From positions 393,067 through 457,066 of the forward strand of contig NZ_FOUI01000001.1 in assembly GCF_900114825.1 (NCBI RefSeq): a stretch of 64,000 nt of DNA. The letters run 5' to 3'. Numbering within the stretch: the stretch's first letter is position 1; the number at the start of each line of letters is the position of its first letter. This document shows, in pieces, positions 44,485 to 53,657 of the stretch. The translations under genes were made by a program, and so were the position numbers. Under the pieces are notes generated by a model that was not told the DNA's origin, made no database searches, and worked only from the letters and a program-made list of their open reading frames with translations. The stretch comes from Halopseudomonas yangmingensis. Its GTDB lineage: Bacteria; Pseudomonadota; Gammaproteobacteria; Pseudomonadales; Pseudomonadaceae.

Positions 44485-46140
44485 TCAGCCGCGTCCCCAC
44501 TCCTGATCCTGCAGGGCGCGCCAGAGCACCTTGCCGGTCGGCGACTTGGGCAGCGCATCGACGAATTCGACCAGTTTCGGACACTTGTACGCCGACATGT
44601 TCTGCTGGCACCAGTCGATGATGTCGTCGGCGCTGGCCTGTTGGCCGTCGGCCAGTACCAGTACTGCCTTGGTGGTTTCCCCGCGCCGCGCATCCGGGGC
44701 GGATATCACGCAGGCCTCGCGCACTGCCGGATGGCCGTACAGCAGTGCCTCGACCTCGGCCGGCCAGACCTTGAAGCCGGCGGCATTGATCATCCGCTTG
44801 ACCCGGTCGACCAGGAAGAAATAGCCCTGTTCGTCGTAATAGCCGAGATCGCCGGTGCGGAAGAAGCGTTTGCCATCCAGCTCGATAAAGGCCTCGGCGG
44901 TCGCCTCGGGGCGTTTCCAGTAGCCCTGGAATACCTGCTCGCCATGGATGACGATTTCCCCGATAACCCCGACCTCGACTTCCTGCAGGCTGTCCAGACA
45001 GATCACCCGTGAGTCCACGCCAATGATCGGAATGCCCAGGCACTGCGGCTTGGGCGCATGGTAGGGATTCATGTGGGTGGCACTGATGGTTTCCGACAGG
45101 CCATAGCCCTCGGCGTACTCCAGTCCGGTCTTTTCCAGCAGCTTGTGCGCCACCGCAGCCGGCATGGCGGCGCCACCACCACCGATTGCGGTCAGGCTGG
45201 ACAGGTCATAGCTGTCGATTTCAGGATCGGACAGCAGGTCGATGACCATGGTCGAGATATTCCGCCAGCTGCTGATGCGGTGGCGCTGGATCAATTGCGC
45301 GGCGACCTTGCGATCCCAGCGGGTCATCACCACCTGGGTGCCGCCGATGTAGATGCTGGCGTTCATGCACACCTGCATGCCGGTGACATGGAACATCGGT
45401 ACCGAGACCAGTTGCACCGCATTATGCTGGGCGTTGCCCCACACCGAGCAGTACAGGGTGGTGGCCATCACGCTGTGGTGGGTATGCACGCAGCCCTTGG
45501 GGTTGCCGGTGGTGCCGGAGCTGTAGGGGATCACACACAGGTCATCCGGGCCGGCGGTCAGTGGGCCGGGGCTGTGGCCGGCAGCCAGCGCCTGCTGCCA
45601 GGGGGTGACGCCCGGTAACGCGGGAATCGCTGGCGCCAGGCGTACGGCCTCCGGCAGTTCCAGGTCGATCGGCTGGGTGACGTATTCGGCATAGGCGCTG
45701 GCAACCACCTCGCGCAGGCCGTGCTGGCCGACCAGCGGTGCTATGTGTTCGAGCAGTTCCAGTCCGCACAGGGCAACCTGTGCGTCGGTATCCTGCAGCA
45801 GGTATTCCAGCTCGGCATGCCGGTTCATCGGGTTGACCGGGACCACCACGGCATTGGCGCGCAGGATGGCGTAGAAGCCGATGACGAACTGTGGGCTGTT
45901 CTGCATGTACAGCAATACCCGGTCACCGGCCCTGACGCCGGCCTGTTGCAGGTGGCCGGCCAGCGCTTCGGCCTGACGTTGCAGTTCGGCGTAGCTGAGC
46001 GGGGTGCCGTAGTAGATGATGGCCGGGTGCTGCGGGTAGCGTAGCGCCGAGACGCTGAGGTTGCTGTACAGGCTGGTCTGCGGCAGTTCCAGCTGATGCG
46101 GAACCTGGGCCGGCCAGACGCCGAGATGACGGTCGAACAT
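44485..46140 (-). CDS. Long- or medium-chain fatty acid-CoA ligase
   Basis: A 551-aa AMP-forming ligase. The P-loop is IPYSSGTTGNPKGC, followed by GYGLSETISATHMN and the hinge region GDLGYYDEQGYFFLVDRVKRMI, and the catalytic lysine is in LPKSPTGKVLWR. The signature suggests a fatty or aryl acid as substrate; chain length cannot be read. ATG 46140 (MFDRHLGVWPAQVPHQLELP) matches the usual start of relatives; ATG 46182 would add 14 residues. It is convergent with the small membrane gene. Confidence 0.88.
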   Translation of the reverse strand: MFDRHLGVWPAQVPHQLELPQTSLYSNLSVSALRYPQHPAIIYYGTPLSYAELQRQAEALAGHLQQAGVRAGDRVLLYMQNSPQFVIGFYAILRANAVVVPVNPMNRHAELEYLLQDTDAQVALCGLELLEHIAPLVGQHGLREVVASAYAEYVTQPIDLELPEAVRLAPAIPALPGVTPWQQALAAGHSPGPLTAGPDDLCVIPYSSGTTGNPKGCVHTHHSVMATTLYCSVWGNAQHNAVQLVSVPMFHVTGMQVCMNASIYIGGTQVVMTRWDRKVAAQLIQRHRISSWRNISTMVIDLLSDPEIDSYDLSSLTAIGGGGAAMPAAVAHKLLEKTGLEYAEGYGLSETISATHMNPYHAPKPQCLGIPIIGVDSRVICLDSLQEVEVGVIGEIVIHGEQVFQGYWKRPEATAEAFIELDGKRFFRTGDLGYYDEQGYFFLVDRVKRMINAAGFKVWPAEVEALLYGHPAVREACVISAPDARRGETTKAVLVLADGQQASADDIIDWCQQNMSAYKCPKLVEFVDALPKSPTGKVLWRALQDQEWGRG

Positions 46141-46291
46141 GCGACTGATACTCCATTGTGCTTGTCGTTGTGCATTCACCATAGCGGCGCGGTGCGGGTT
46201 GCGGAAGCGATAGAAATGCCGGTGTTGATTGGGTATCAGGTAAATAGTGGGCGGGTTTAATCCGGGTTGCCTTGATTAGCTGCACGGAGCC

Positions 46292-46358
46292 TGGAAACGC
46301 TGATCAAATAGCTGACGTGCCAACGCAGCAACCGATGACCTGTTCCGGACACGCTGTT
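46292..46358. repeat. ERIC-like palindromic element, copy 3 (left half only)
   Basis: The 67 bp resemble the left half of copy 2: a diverged terminal repeat around CTGATCAA, then AACCGATGACC, then GTTCCGGACACGCTGT. It stops abruptly where the core would continue, and no right half is found before cobT. It is therefore a truncated relic. Confidence 0.7.
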
Positions 46359-46400
46359 ATGAGCGGCTCGGGGGTGTTCTGAGTTGTGCCTTGACGTAAA

Positions 46401-46429
46401 TTGACCGTTACAGTCAAAGCTTCTACCCT
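46401..46429 (+). promoter_or_regulatory. Putative cobT promoter with embedded dyad
   Basis: TTGACC (46401-46406), a 17-bp spacer and TACCCT (46424-46429) fit a sigma-70 promoter. The spacer region overlaps the inverted repeat TTGAC-N7-GTCAA (46401-46417), placed where a regulator would block or modulate polymerase. The start would be about 60 bp before cobT. Confidence 0.4.
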
Positions 46430-46493
46430 CCGGGCTCCCTGATATGGGTGCCGATGGCCCTTTAATCTCCGTGTTAAAAACAGGATCCCCCTG

Positions 46494-47552
46494 ATGAGTA
46501 CAGATTACTGGTGGCAGCAGGCGTTGCCGGTTCCGGATATGGCCTTTGCCGAGGCGGCTGGGCAGCGGCAGTTGCAGCTGACCAAGCCGCCGGGATCGCT
46601 CGGGCAACTGGAGCAACTGGCGGCGCAGTTGGCGGCCTGCCAGCGGCGCCGTGACCCGCAATTGCAACGCGTGCGGATCTGCGTGTTTGCCGGTGACCAC
46701 GGCGTGGTGGAGGAAGGGGTGTCGGCGTTTCCGCAATCGGTGACCGCCAGCATGCTGGCCAACTTCGCCGCCGGCGGCGCCGCCATCAGCGTACTGGCCG
46801 ACCAGTGGGGGGCCGAACTGCGGCTGGTCAATCTGGGGCTGGTTGGCGGCCCCTGCGGGCTGCCGGGGGTGGAGGATCTGCAACTGATGCCGGGCACCGA
46901 CAACTTTGCCGAACAGCCGGCCATGCCGCTGGAGGTGTGTCTGGCGGCGCTGCAGGCCGGGCGTGAGCAGGCACAGGCAGCGGCAGCTGCTGGTTGTCAG
47001 TTGCTGATTGGCGGCGAGATGGGCATTGGCAATACCAGCAGCGCCTGTGCGTTGGCCAGCGCCCTGCTACAGCTGCCGGTAGCCGAACTGGTCGGCCCCG
47101 GCACCGGGTTGCAGGGCGCTGCGCTGGCGCACAAGGCTGCAGTGATCGAGCGCGCGCTGGCCCTGCATGGCCCGGCATTGCAGGGGCCGCTGGATGCCCT
47201 GCAACGTCTCGGCGGACTGGAAATTGCTGCGCTGGCCGGGGCCTTTCTGGGCGCCGCCGAGCAACGCATGGCGGTGCTGGTGGACGGCTATATCACCACG
47301 GCAGCGGCGCTTTGCGCGGTGCGGCTGAATCCGCAGTGCCGACCCTGGCTGCTATTCAGCCACCGCAGTGCCGAACCCGGGCATGTCGCCTTGCTGCAGG
47401 CCTTGCAGGCGCAGCCGTTGCTGGATCTGGGCATGCGTCTGGGTGAGGGCAGTGGGGCGGCGGTGGCGTTGCCGATCCTGCGCAGCGCCTGCGCCCTGCA
47501 TAACCGCATGGCCACCTTTGCCGAGGCCGGTGTCGCCGGCCCTGACGCATGA
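46494..47552 (+). CDS. cobT: Nicotinate-nucleotide-dimethylbenzimidazole phosphoribosyltransferase
   Basis: A 352-aa cytosolic enzyme that activates dimethylbenzimidazole to alpha-ribazole phosphate for the lower ligand of cobalamin. Motifs include [27 protein letters not shown] [32 protein letters not shown], and the catalytic glutamate in [13 protein letters not shown]. The length is normal. It overlaps cobC by 4 bp and heads cobT-cobC-cobS. Note that cobU is not next to it. Confidence 0.94.
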   Translation: MSTDYWWQQALPVPDMAFAEAAGQRQLQLTKPPGSLGQLEQLAAQLAACQRRRDPQLQRVRICVFAGDHGVVEEGVSAFPQSVTASMLANFAAGGAAISVLADQWGAELRLVNLGLVGGPCGLPGVEDLQLMPGTDNFAEQPAMPLEVCLAALQAGREQAQAAAAAGCQLLIGGEMGIGNTSSACALASALLQLPVAELVGPGTGLQGAALAHKAAVIERALALHGPALQGPLDALQRLGGLEIAALAGAFLGAAEQRMAVLVDGYITTAAALCAVRLNPQCRPWLLFSHRSAEPGHVALLQALQAQPLLDLGMRLGEGSGAAVALPILRSACALHNRMATFAEAGVAGPDA

Positions 47553-48124
47553 ACCTGCAACTGCAGCTGCTGCGCCACGGTGAAACCGAGCTGGGCGGCG
47601 GCTTCCGCGGCAGTCTGGATGATCGGCTGACCGCCGCAGGCTGGCAGCAGATGCGCCAGCGCTGCGCCGATGCCGGTCCCTGGGATCGGCTGGTCAGTTC
47701 GCCGCTGCAGCGCTGCGCGGCCTTTGCCGCTGAACTGGCCAGCCAGCGCGGCGTGCCGCTTGAACTTTGCGCGGGGTTGCGCGAACTGCATTTTGGTGAC
47801 TGGGAAGGGCGTTCGGCGGCCGAGTTGATGGCGGATCAGGCCGAGGCGCTGGGGCGCTTCTGGGCGGACCCCTACGGATTTACCCCGCCGGGCGGCGAGC
47901 CGCTGATAGAGTTCCGCGAACGGGTACTGGACAGCCTGGAACAGTTGCAACAGCGTTACTCAGGGCAGTCTCTGCTGCTGGTGACCCACGGTGGGGTGAT
48001 GCGGCTGTTGCTGGCGCTTGCCCGGGGACTGCCTGCGGCGGACCTGCTGCAGGTCGAGGTGAGCCACGGCCAGCTGGTGACACTGGAGCGCGATGCGCGC
48101 GGAGGTTTGCACGAATGCCCCTGA
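47549..48124 (+). CDS. cobC: Alpha-ribazole-5'-phosphate phosphatase (histidine phosphatase family)
   Basis: A 191-aa phosphatase of the phosphoglycerate-mutase superfamily. The RHG motif [15 protein letters not shown] holds the phosphohistidine, and [11 protein letters not shown] the second catalytic His. Context between cobT and cobS supports removal of the 5'-phosphate from alpha-ribazole phosphate or from adenosylcobalamin phosphate. ATGA overlap with cobT and a 10-bp overlap with cobS. Confidence 0.88.
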   Translation: MNLQLQLLRHGETELGGGFRGSLDDRLTAAGWQQMRQRCADAGPWDRLVSSPLQRCAAFAAELASQRGVPLELCAGLRELHFGDWEGRSAAELMADQAEALGRFWADPYGFTPPGGEPLIEFRERVLDSLEQLQQRYSGQSLLLVTHGGVMRLLLALARGLPAADLLQVEVSHGQLVTLERDARGGLHECP

Positions 48125-48846
48125 TGATTGCCCTGCAGTTTCTGACGCGCCTGCCGGTGACGCTGTGGCGTATGCCCCGGCCCGATGAACAGGGACGTTC
48201 GCTGCTCTGGTATCCGCTGGTCGGCCTGCTGCTCGGTGGCTTGCTGTGGCTGGCCGGCTGGCTGCTGCAGGGGCATGTCGAGCCGTTGTTGCTGGCGGCG
48301 CTGTTGCTGGCACTGTGGGTCTGGCTGAGTGGTGGCCTGCACCTTGACGGACTGGCCGACACGGCTGATGCCTGGGTTGGTGGCTACGGCGATCCGGAAC
48401 GCACCCTGCGCATCATGAAGGATCCGGCCTGCGGACCGATCGGGGTAATCACCCTGGTGTTGCTGTTGCTGCTGAAGTGGGCGGCGCTGCACGCGCTGCT
48501 GCAGCAGCAGATGCTCTCGGCCTTGCTGCTGGCACCCTGGCTGGGCCGCTGCAGCCTGCCATTGCTGTTTGCGTTGACGCCCTATGTGCGGCCCGGCGGG
48601 CTGGGCAGTGCATTGGCCGAGCACCTGCCGCGGGCCGAACTGCCCTGGGTACTGGGCCTGCATGGGTTGCTGATGCTGCTGTTTGGCTGGTCGCTGCTGC
48701 TGTTGCTGGGGCTGCTGCTGGTGGTGTTCTGGTATCTGCGGCGTCAGTTGCTGGCGCGTCTCGGTGGCACCACCGGGGATACCGCCGGGGCACTGCTGGA
48801 AATCATCGAAGTGCTGGCATTGCTGGGGCTGCTGCTGGTGTTCTGA
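48115..48846 (+). CDS. cobS: Adenosylcobinamide-GDP ribazoletransferase
   Basis: A 243-aa inner-membrane enzyme (cobalamin synthase) joining adenosylcobinamide-GDP with alpha-ribazole. It starts [19 protein letters not shown]. The conserved Mg2+-binding region is SGGLHLDGLADTADAWVGG, followed by RTLRIMKDPACGPIGV. About six helices are seen. ATG 48115 and ATG 48124 are both possible starts. A GC-rich hairpin follows the stop. Confidence 0.92.
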   Translation: MPLMIALQFLTRLPVTLWRMPRPDEQGRSLLWYPLVGLLLGGLLWLAGWLLQGHVEPLLLAALLLALWVWLSGGLHLDGLADTADAWVGGYGDPERTLRIMKDPACGPIGVITLVLLLLLKWAALHALLQQQMLSALLLAPWLGRCSLPLLFALTPYVRPGGLGSALAEHLPRAELPWVLGLHGLLMLLFGWSLLLLLGLLLVVFWYLRRQLLARLGGTTGDTAGALLEIIEVLALLGLLLVF

Positions 48847-48850
48847 GGCA

Positions 48851-48871
48851 GCCCCGGCAGGGTGCCGGGGC
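48851..48871. terminator. Hairpin between convergent cobS and SDR genes
   Basis: Perfect nine-base stem GCCCCGGCA / TGCCGGGGC with loop GGG, midway between two convergent stops. There is no T-run, so a terminator role is inferred from position and stability. Confidence 0.45.
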
Positions 48872-48878
48872 GCTTGAC

Positions 48879-49643
48879 TCAGCAGATGGTGTCGCCACCG
48901 TCGGCAATCAGCGTCTGACCGGTCATGTAGGCGCTTGCCGAGGAGGCCAGGAACAGTGCCACACCGGCAATATCCACCGGCTCGCCAACCCGGCGTAGCG
49001 GCAGGCGTTCCTCGACCTTGCGCAGACGCTCGGGATCATCCAGCAGGGCCTGGGCGAAGTCCGTACGGATCAGCCCCGGGGCAATGCTGTTGACGCGAAT
49101 GCCCTGCGGTCCCCATTCCAGTGACAGGTTGCGCGCCAGTGCCGCCTCGGCGGCCTTGGACATGCCGTACACGCCGATATTGGCGCTGGCACGCACCCCG
49201 GCAATGCTCGACAGCAGCACAATGGAGCCGCCACCTTGCTGCACCATGTGCGGAATAACCATGTTGCACAGCCAGAAGGTGCCCTTGACGTTGGTGCCGA
49301 TGATCTTGTCAAAGGCCTCGTCACTGACCTGGTGGGTTGGGCCGTATACCGGGTTGGTAGCGGCGTTGCACACCAGAATGTCGATTTTGCCGAAGGCTGC
49401 CAGGGTTTGCTCGACCAGATTCTGCAGCTGGACCTTGTCGCCGACATGGCAGGCCACCGCCAATGCCTCGAAGCCCTGGGCACGCAGCTCGCCGGCTACC
49501 TGCTCGCAGGCCTCGGCCTTGCGGCTGGAAATCACTACCCTGGCGCCGGCCTTGGCATATTCCTCGGCGATCGACTTGCCGATGCCCTTGGTCGAGCCGG
49601 TGATGATTGCGACCTTGCCGGTCAGATCGAATAGAGCGCCCAT
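48879..49643 (-). CDS. SDR family oxidoreductase
   Basis: A 254-aa NAD(P)-dependent dehydrogenase: IITGSTKGIGKSIAEEYAKA as cofactor site, LVCNAATNPVYGP, Ser in LLSSIAGVRAS, Tyr-Lys in YGMSKAAEAAL, and the C-terminal YMTGQTLIADGGDTI. The substrate is unknown; location downstream of an acyl-CoA dehydrogenase on the same strand suggests a hydroxyacyl or branched-chain acid pathway. A palindromic repeat lies in the 136-bp gap to that gene. Confidence 0.87.
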   Translation of the reverse strand: MGALFDLTGKVAIITGSTKGIGKSIAEEYAKAGARVVISSRKAEACEQVAGELRAQGFEALAVACHVGDKVQLQNLVEQTLAAFGKIDILVCNAATNPVYGPTHQVSDEAFDKIIGTNVKGTFWLCNMVIPHMVQQGGGSIVLLSSIAGVRASANIGVYGMSKAAEAALARNLSLEWGPQGIRVNSIAPGLIRTDFAQALLDDPERLRKVEERLPLRRVGEPVDIAGVALFLASSASAYMTGQTLIADGGDTIC

Positions 49644-49681
49644 GGCAAACTCCTGTCAGTGGGGGTGGATTCTCAGACGCT

Positions 49682-49743
49682 CGTCATACCGGCGCAGGCC
49701 GGTATCCAGCATTGTGGATCCCCGGCCTGCGCCGGGGATGACG
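49682..49743. repeat. REP-like palindromic repeat between acyl-CoA dehydrogenase and SDR genes
   Basis: A 62-bp imperfect palindrome: CGTCAT...CCGGCGCAGGCCGG...ATCCA (from 49682), a short ATTG centre, and its inverted copy ending ATGACG at 49743. Each arm is itself a small hairpin. Repeats of this general form are common between genes in many proteobacteria. It could stabilise the upstream message or attenuate the SDR. Confidence 0.8.
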
Positions 49744-49779
49744 AGATTGGTTCTGAGGTTGCAGTGGCAGAGGCCTGGT

Positions 49780-50976
49780 TTACAGGTACTGCGCCATTTC
49801 CATCTTGGCGATGGCGTTCAGGTGCACCTCATCTGGGCCGTCGGCCAGACGCAGGGTGCGCGCCTTGGCGTAGGAGGAGGCGAGGAAGCTGTCCTGGCAA
49901 ACGCCCTTGGCACCGTGGATCTGAATGGCGCGGTCGATCACGTTGCACAGCATGGTCGGCGCGACTGCCTTGATCATGGCGATCTGCTGACGGGCCACCT
50001 TGTTGCCGTGCTTGTCCATGCTGCGCGCGGCATGCAGGGTCAGCAGGCGGGCCTGGTCGATCTCGCAGCGCGAACGGGCGATCATCTCCGGCACGCTGCC
50101 GAGCTTGTACATCGGCTTGCCGAAGGCAACCCGCTCGGCGGCGCGGCGGCACATGGCTTCCAGGGCGCGCTCGGCCTGACCGATGGCACGCATGCAGTGG
50201 TGGATACGGCCCGGGCCAAGGCGACCCTGGGCGATCTCGAAACCACGGCCCTCGCCCAGCAGAATGTTGGAGACCGGCACCCGTACGTTCTCGTAGCGGA
50301 TTTCCGCGTGGCCGTGCGGGGCATGGTCATAACCGAACACATGCAGGTCGCGCACAATGGTCACGCCGGGTGCATCCAGCGGTACCAGGATCATGCTCTG
50401 TTGCGCATGCTTGGGTGCGTCGGGATTGGTCTTGCCCATCACGATGGCGATCTTGCAATGCTCGTTCATCGCGCCGGAGGACCACCACTTGGTGCCGTTG
50501 ATTACGTACTCGTCACCTTCACGGCGGATTTCGCATTCGATATTGGTAGCGTCGGAGGAGGCAACATCCGGCTCGGTCATCGAGAAACAGGAGCGGATTT
50601 CACCGGCCAGTAGCGGCTTCAGCCACTTTTCCTTCTGCTCTTCGTTGCCGTAGCGCTCGATGGTTTCCATGTTGCCGGTGTCCGGCGCATTGCAGTTGAA
50701 CACCTCGCCGGCAAAGGAAACCCGGCCCATGACTTCGCACAGGTGGGCGTATTCCTCGTTGCTCAGGCCGGCGCCGCGCTCGGATTCCGGCAGGAACAGG
50801 TTCCACAGGCCCTGGGCACGGGCCTTTTTCTTCAGCTCTTCAAGAATCGGCGGGTGGCCCCACTTGTTCAGTTTTACCTGCTCGTAGAAGACCTTTTCAT
50901 TGGGGTAGATGTGCTCATCCATAAAGGCGTCGAGCTGGTTCTTGAGTTCCTGCACGCGGGGGCTGAGTTCGAACAT
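49780..50976 (-). CDS. Acyl-CoA dehydrogenase family protein
   Basis: A 398-aa flavoprotein that introduces a 2,3 double bond in an acyl-CoA. FAD and substrate motifs are [34 protein letters not shown], and [19 protein letters not shown]; the C terminus has [18 protein letters not shown]. This pattern belongs to the ACAD10/11-like branch. The start [20 protein letters not shown] was chosen over an ATG 12 codons upstream because relatives begin here. Transcribed toward the SDR gene. Confidence 0.9.
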   Translation of the reverse strand: MFELSPRVQELKNQLDAFMDEHIYPNEKVFYEQVKLNKWGHPPILEELKKKARAQGLWNLFLPESERGAGLSNEEYAHLCEVMGRVSFAGEVFNCNAPDTGNMETIERYGNEEQKEKWLKPLLAGEIRSCFSMTEPDVASSDATNIECEIRREGDEYVINGTKWWSSGAMNEHCKIAIVMGKTNPDAPKHAQQSMILVPLDAPGVTIVRDLHVFGYDHAPHGHAEIRYENVRVPVSNILLGEGRGFEIAQGRLGPGRIHHCMRAIGQAERALEAMCRRAAERVAFGKPMYKLGSVPEMIARSRCEIDQARLLTLHAARSMDKHGNKVARQQIAMIKAVAPTMLCNVIDRAIQIHGAKGVCQDSFLASSYAKARTLRLADGPDEVHLNAIAKMEMAQYL

Positions 50977-51138
50977 GTGATGTGTCCCTGTGGTTGACTT
51001 GAAAGTGGCCACCGACCGGTGGTCGATGGCGTGACCCTATAGTCAAACCCTGCGGGACGGAATCATGTCTGGCGTGCGGAATGCGTCTCCATAAGCATGT
51101 ATGATGAAGGTGTATCGCCTTTATTTGCCAGGGCGAGA

Positions 51139-51987
51139 TCAGCCTGTCAGGCGGCCATGACGGTAGTCGCTGATGGCCTGTTCGATTTCCTCCCGGGTGT
51201 TCATCACGAAGGGTCCGTACTGGGCGATTGGCTCGCCAATCGGCTGGCCGGCAATCAGCAGTGCCCGCGACGCGCTGTCCGGGCTGTCCAGTTGCAGCTG
51301 TGTGCCGGACCCAAGGTGCGCCAGTTGCTGTGCCCGCAGCGGTCGGCCATCCACCCGCAGCTGGCCATCCAGCACATACAGCAGGGCGTTCAGTGACTCC
51401 GGCAGCGGCACGCACAGTTCGCCATTGGCGCTCAGCTGGATATCCAGCAACAGTGGCTGGCTCGGGCGGTCGCTGATCGGGCCGAGCAACTGCTGGCCAT
51501 CAATGTCCAGGCGGCCAGCCAGCAGGCGCAGCAGGCTGCCGTCAGACCGCCGGTGCTCAACCAGTGCCTCGGGCGGCAGGTCGCGGTAGCCGGCTGGCTG
51601 CAGCTTGTCACGCGCCGGCAGGTTGACCCACAACTGCAGGCCGCGCATGCGTCCGGACTGCTGGCGCGGCATTTCCGAGTGGATGATGCCGCGCCCGGCG
51701 GTCATCCATTGCAGTCCGCCCGGTTCCAGCAGGCCACGGTTGCCCAGGTGGTCCTCGTGCAACATGCGGCCCTCGAGCATGTAGGTGACCGTCTCGAAGC
51801 CGCGGTGCGGGTGTGGCGGGAAACCGCCAATATAGTCATCGGCGGCGTCCGAGCCGAACTCGTCGAGCATCAGGAAGGGGTCGAACAGCGCGGCATGCCG
51901 GCTGTCGAACACCCGGGTCAGGGCTACGCCATCACCGTCGCGGGTGGGGCGGCCGACCAGGACCTGGCGGATCTGGCGCTTGCTCAT
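51139..51987 (-). CDS. Pirin family protein
   Basis: A 282-aa bicupin. The N-terminal cupin has the metal ligands in FPPHPHRGFETVTYMLEG, LHEDHLGN and MTAGRGIIHSEMP. The second cupin covers about residues 160-270 and ends in the pirin C-terminal region (EPIAQYGPFVMNTREEIEQ). Some pirins have quercetin dioxygenase activity; others are regulators. The start at 51987 has GGAG upstream; a long in-frame upstream extension is not coding. It is divergent from the helicase gene. Confidence 0.9.
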   Translation of the reverse strand: MSKRQIRQVLVGRPTRDGDGVALTRVFDSRHAALFDPFLMLDEFGSDAADDYIGGFPPHPHRGFETVTYMLEGRMLHEDHLGNRGLLEPGGLQWMTAGRGIIHSEMPRQQSGRMRGLQLWVNLPARDKLQPAGYRDLPPEALVEHRRSDGSLLRLLAGRLDIDGQQLLGPISDRPSQPLLLDIQLSANGELCVPLPESLNALLYVLDGQLRVDGRPLRAQQLAHLGSGTQLQLDSPDSASRALLIAGQPIGEPIAQYGPFVMNTREEIEQAISDYRHGRLTG

Positions 51988-52140
51988 GGGCTGTCTCCGG
52001 TAGTGGTTGCACATGCAAGGATTGTCGATGGCCGGCGGGGCAGGGTCCAGTCGCATTCTTTGCAGGGATTTATCGAAGGATTCGATCGGTGCATTGGCGC
52101 AGTCCGGATAGCGCTTTGCTGCTAAACTGCCGGACTGTGC

Positions 52141-52158
52141 GGCGGCCGTCCGGCCGCC
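52141..52158. other. GC-rich hairpin upstream of the helicase gene
   Basis: A seven-base stem GGCGGCC / GGCCGCC with a GTCC loop, 26 bp before the helicase start. There is no T-run. It may sit in the 5' leader and influence translation, but that is inference. Confidence 0.35.
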
Positions 52159-52183
52159 AGTATCCCGTTTCTGAGGTAATTGC

Positions 52184-53539
52184 GTGTTCGGATCCTTCGT
52201 ATTGCATGAGCGCCTGCACAAGGCCCTCGACGCACTGGCATTCCAGCAACCCACCGACGTGCAGCAGGCGACCATCGAGCCGGCGCTGTCGGGGCAGGAT
52301 CTGTATGTGATTGCCCGCACCGGCAGCGGCAAGACCGCCGCCTACCTGTTGCCGTTGCTGCAGCGGCTGTTGCTCGATGAGCGGCGGGTGCTGGCGCCGC
52401 GGGTGCTGATTCTGGCGCCGACCCGCGAGCTGGCAGCGCAGATTGTGGCTGATGCGACGGCGCTGGCGCGCTTTACCTTCCTGCGCAGCGAGCTGGTCTG
52501 TGGCGGTGAGGATTTCAAGGTGCAGGCGGCGCGCCTGCGCAAGAACCCCGATCTGATCGTTGCCACCCCCGGGCGTGCGGTAGAGCAGTTGACCGCCGGC
52601 AATCTGGACCTGTCCGAGGTGATGGCGCTGGTGTACGACGAGGCTGACCGCATGCTCGACATGGGTTTCAGCGAGGATGTGGAAAAGCTCGCGGCGGCCT
52701 GCCCGCCGGGCCGGCAAACGCTGATGTTTTCCGCAACCTCCGGGCATGCCGGATTGCAGCGGGTGGCCCGCGCACTGATGCGCGAGCCGCAGTGGCTGGC
52801 GCTCAGCGATGTGCGCGAGGATACCCCGCAGATCCGCCAGCAGGTGATTGCCGCCGATGACCGTGGGCACAAGGAGCGCCTGCTGAAGTGGTTGCTGGAG
52901 CACGATTGCCAGGGCAAGGCGATGGTCTTCACCAACACCCGTGAGGCGGCCGAACGCCTTGGCGGGGTGCTGCGCGCTGCCGGTCTGCGTGCCTACACGC
53001 TGCATGGCGAGCGTGACCAGAAGGAGCGCAAGGCAGTGATGGCGCACTTTCGCGATGGCGGCAAGGCGGTGCTGGTGGCCACCGATGTGGCCGCGCGCGG
53101 GCTGGATATCGAGGCGGTCGACATGGTGGTGAATTTCGACATGCCGCGCAGTGGTGACGATTACCTGCACCGGGTTGGCCGTACCGGCCGTGCCGGCGCC
53201 GAGGGGCTGGCGGTATCCCTGGTGCTGTCCACCGAGTGGGGCCTGATGTCGAGCATCGAACGCTACCTGCGCCGGCAGTTCGAGCGTCGCCTGATCAAGG
53301 AGCTGGCAGGCAACTTTACCGGACCGAAGAAGCTCAAGGCCTCCGGCAAGCCGGTCGGCAGCAAGAAGAAAAAGAAGGACAAGGACGGCAAGTCGGGCGC
53401 GCGCAGCAAGAGCCCCAAGTCGGCCAAGGCCGGCAAGCCGAGACCCTCCCGGCCAAAGGTGCCGGCGGGTGAGGTGATTACCAGCAGTGATGGGCTGGCG
53501 CCGCCCAAACGCAGACGCTCGCCACCAGCGGCAGAGTGA
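52184..53539 (+). CDS. DEAD-box ATP-dependent RNA helicase
   Basis: A 451-aa RNA helicase. The Q motif is FQQPTDVQQATIEPAL, motif I is ARTGSGKTAAY, Ia is APTRELAAQI, motif II is VYDEADRMLDMG, motif III is FSATSG, and motif VI is HRVGRTGRAG. The C-terminal tail (about 80 residues) is rich in Lys, Ser and Pro (KKKKKDKDGKSGARSKSPKS) and probably binds RNA. Likely roles are ribosome assembly or RNA decay, as with SrmB or RhlE. The start is GTG after GAGGT. A perfect GC hairpin (52141-52158) lies just upstream. Confidence 0.93.
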   Translation: MFGSFVLHERLHKALDALAFQQPTDVQQATIEPALSGQDLYVIARTGSGKTAAYLLPLLQRLLLDERRVLAPRVLILAPTRELAAQIVADATALARFTFLRSELVCGGEDFKVQAARLRKNPDLIVATPGRAVEQLTAGNLDLSEVMALVYDEADRMLDMGFSEDVEKLAAACPPGRQTLMFSATSGHAGLQRVARALMREPQWLALSDVREDTPQIRQQVIAADDRGHKERLLKWLLEHDCQGKAMVFTNTREAAERLGGVLRAAGLRAYTLHGERDQKERKAVMAHFRDGGKAVLVATDVAARGLDIEAVDMVVNFDMPRSGDDYLHRVGRTGRAGAEGLAVSLVLSTEWGLMSSIERYLRRQFERRLIKELAGNFTGPKKLKASGKPVGSKKKKKDKDGKSGARSKSPKSAKAGKPRPSRPKVPAGEVITSSDGLAPPKRRRSPPAAE

Positions 53540-53657
53540 CCCTGGACAGAACAGTTGCCGGCGCAATGCCGGCATAGCTGTATCTGTGACGGTTGGCTCC
53601 GCCAGCCTAGAATCTTTAGCTGAATTCCTTCCCTTTTATGTTGTTGGAGATGCACCG

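Larger units (their letters stand above)
46141..46493. other. Intergenic region between acyl-CoA ligase and cobT
   Basis: About 350 bp with no gene. It holds the truncated copy 3 of the palindromic element (46292-46358) and a likely cobT promoter with an inverted repeat (46401-46429). No cobalamin riboswitch (B12 box) was found, although cobT genes are often controlled that way. Confidence 0.55.

Noticed and set aside
46183..46493. Cobalamin riboswitch before cobT
   Set aside because: No B12 box or the expected long conserved leader could be found by eye.
49018..50613. Plus-strand ORF of 531 codons opposite the SDR and acyl-CoA dehydrogenase genes
   Set aside because: Spans two real minus-strand genes and the repeat between them; no recognisable domain.
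52070..53575. Minus-strand ORF of 501 codons opposite the DEAD-box helicase
   Set aside because: Antisense shadow; all helicase motifs lie on the plus strand.
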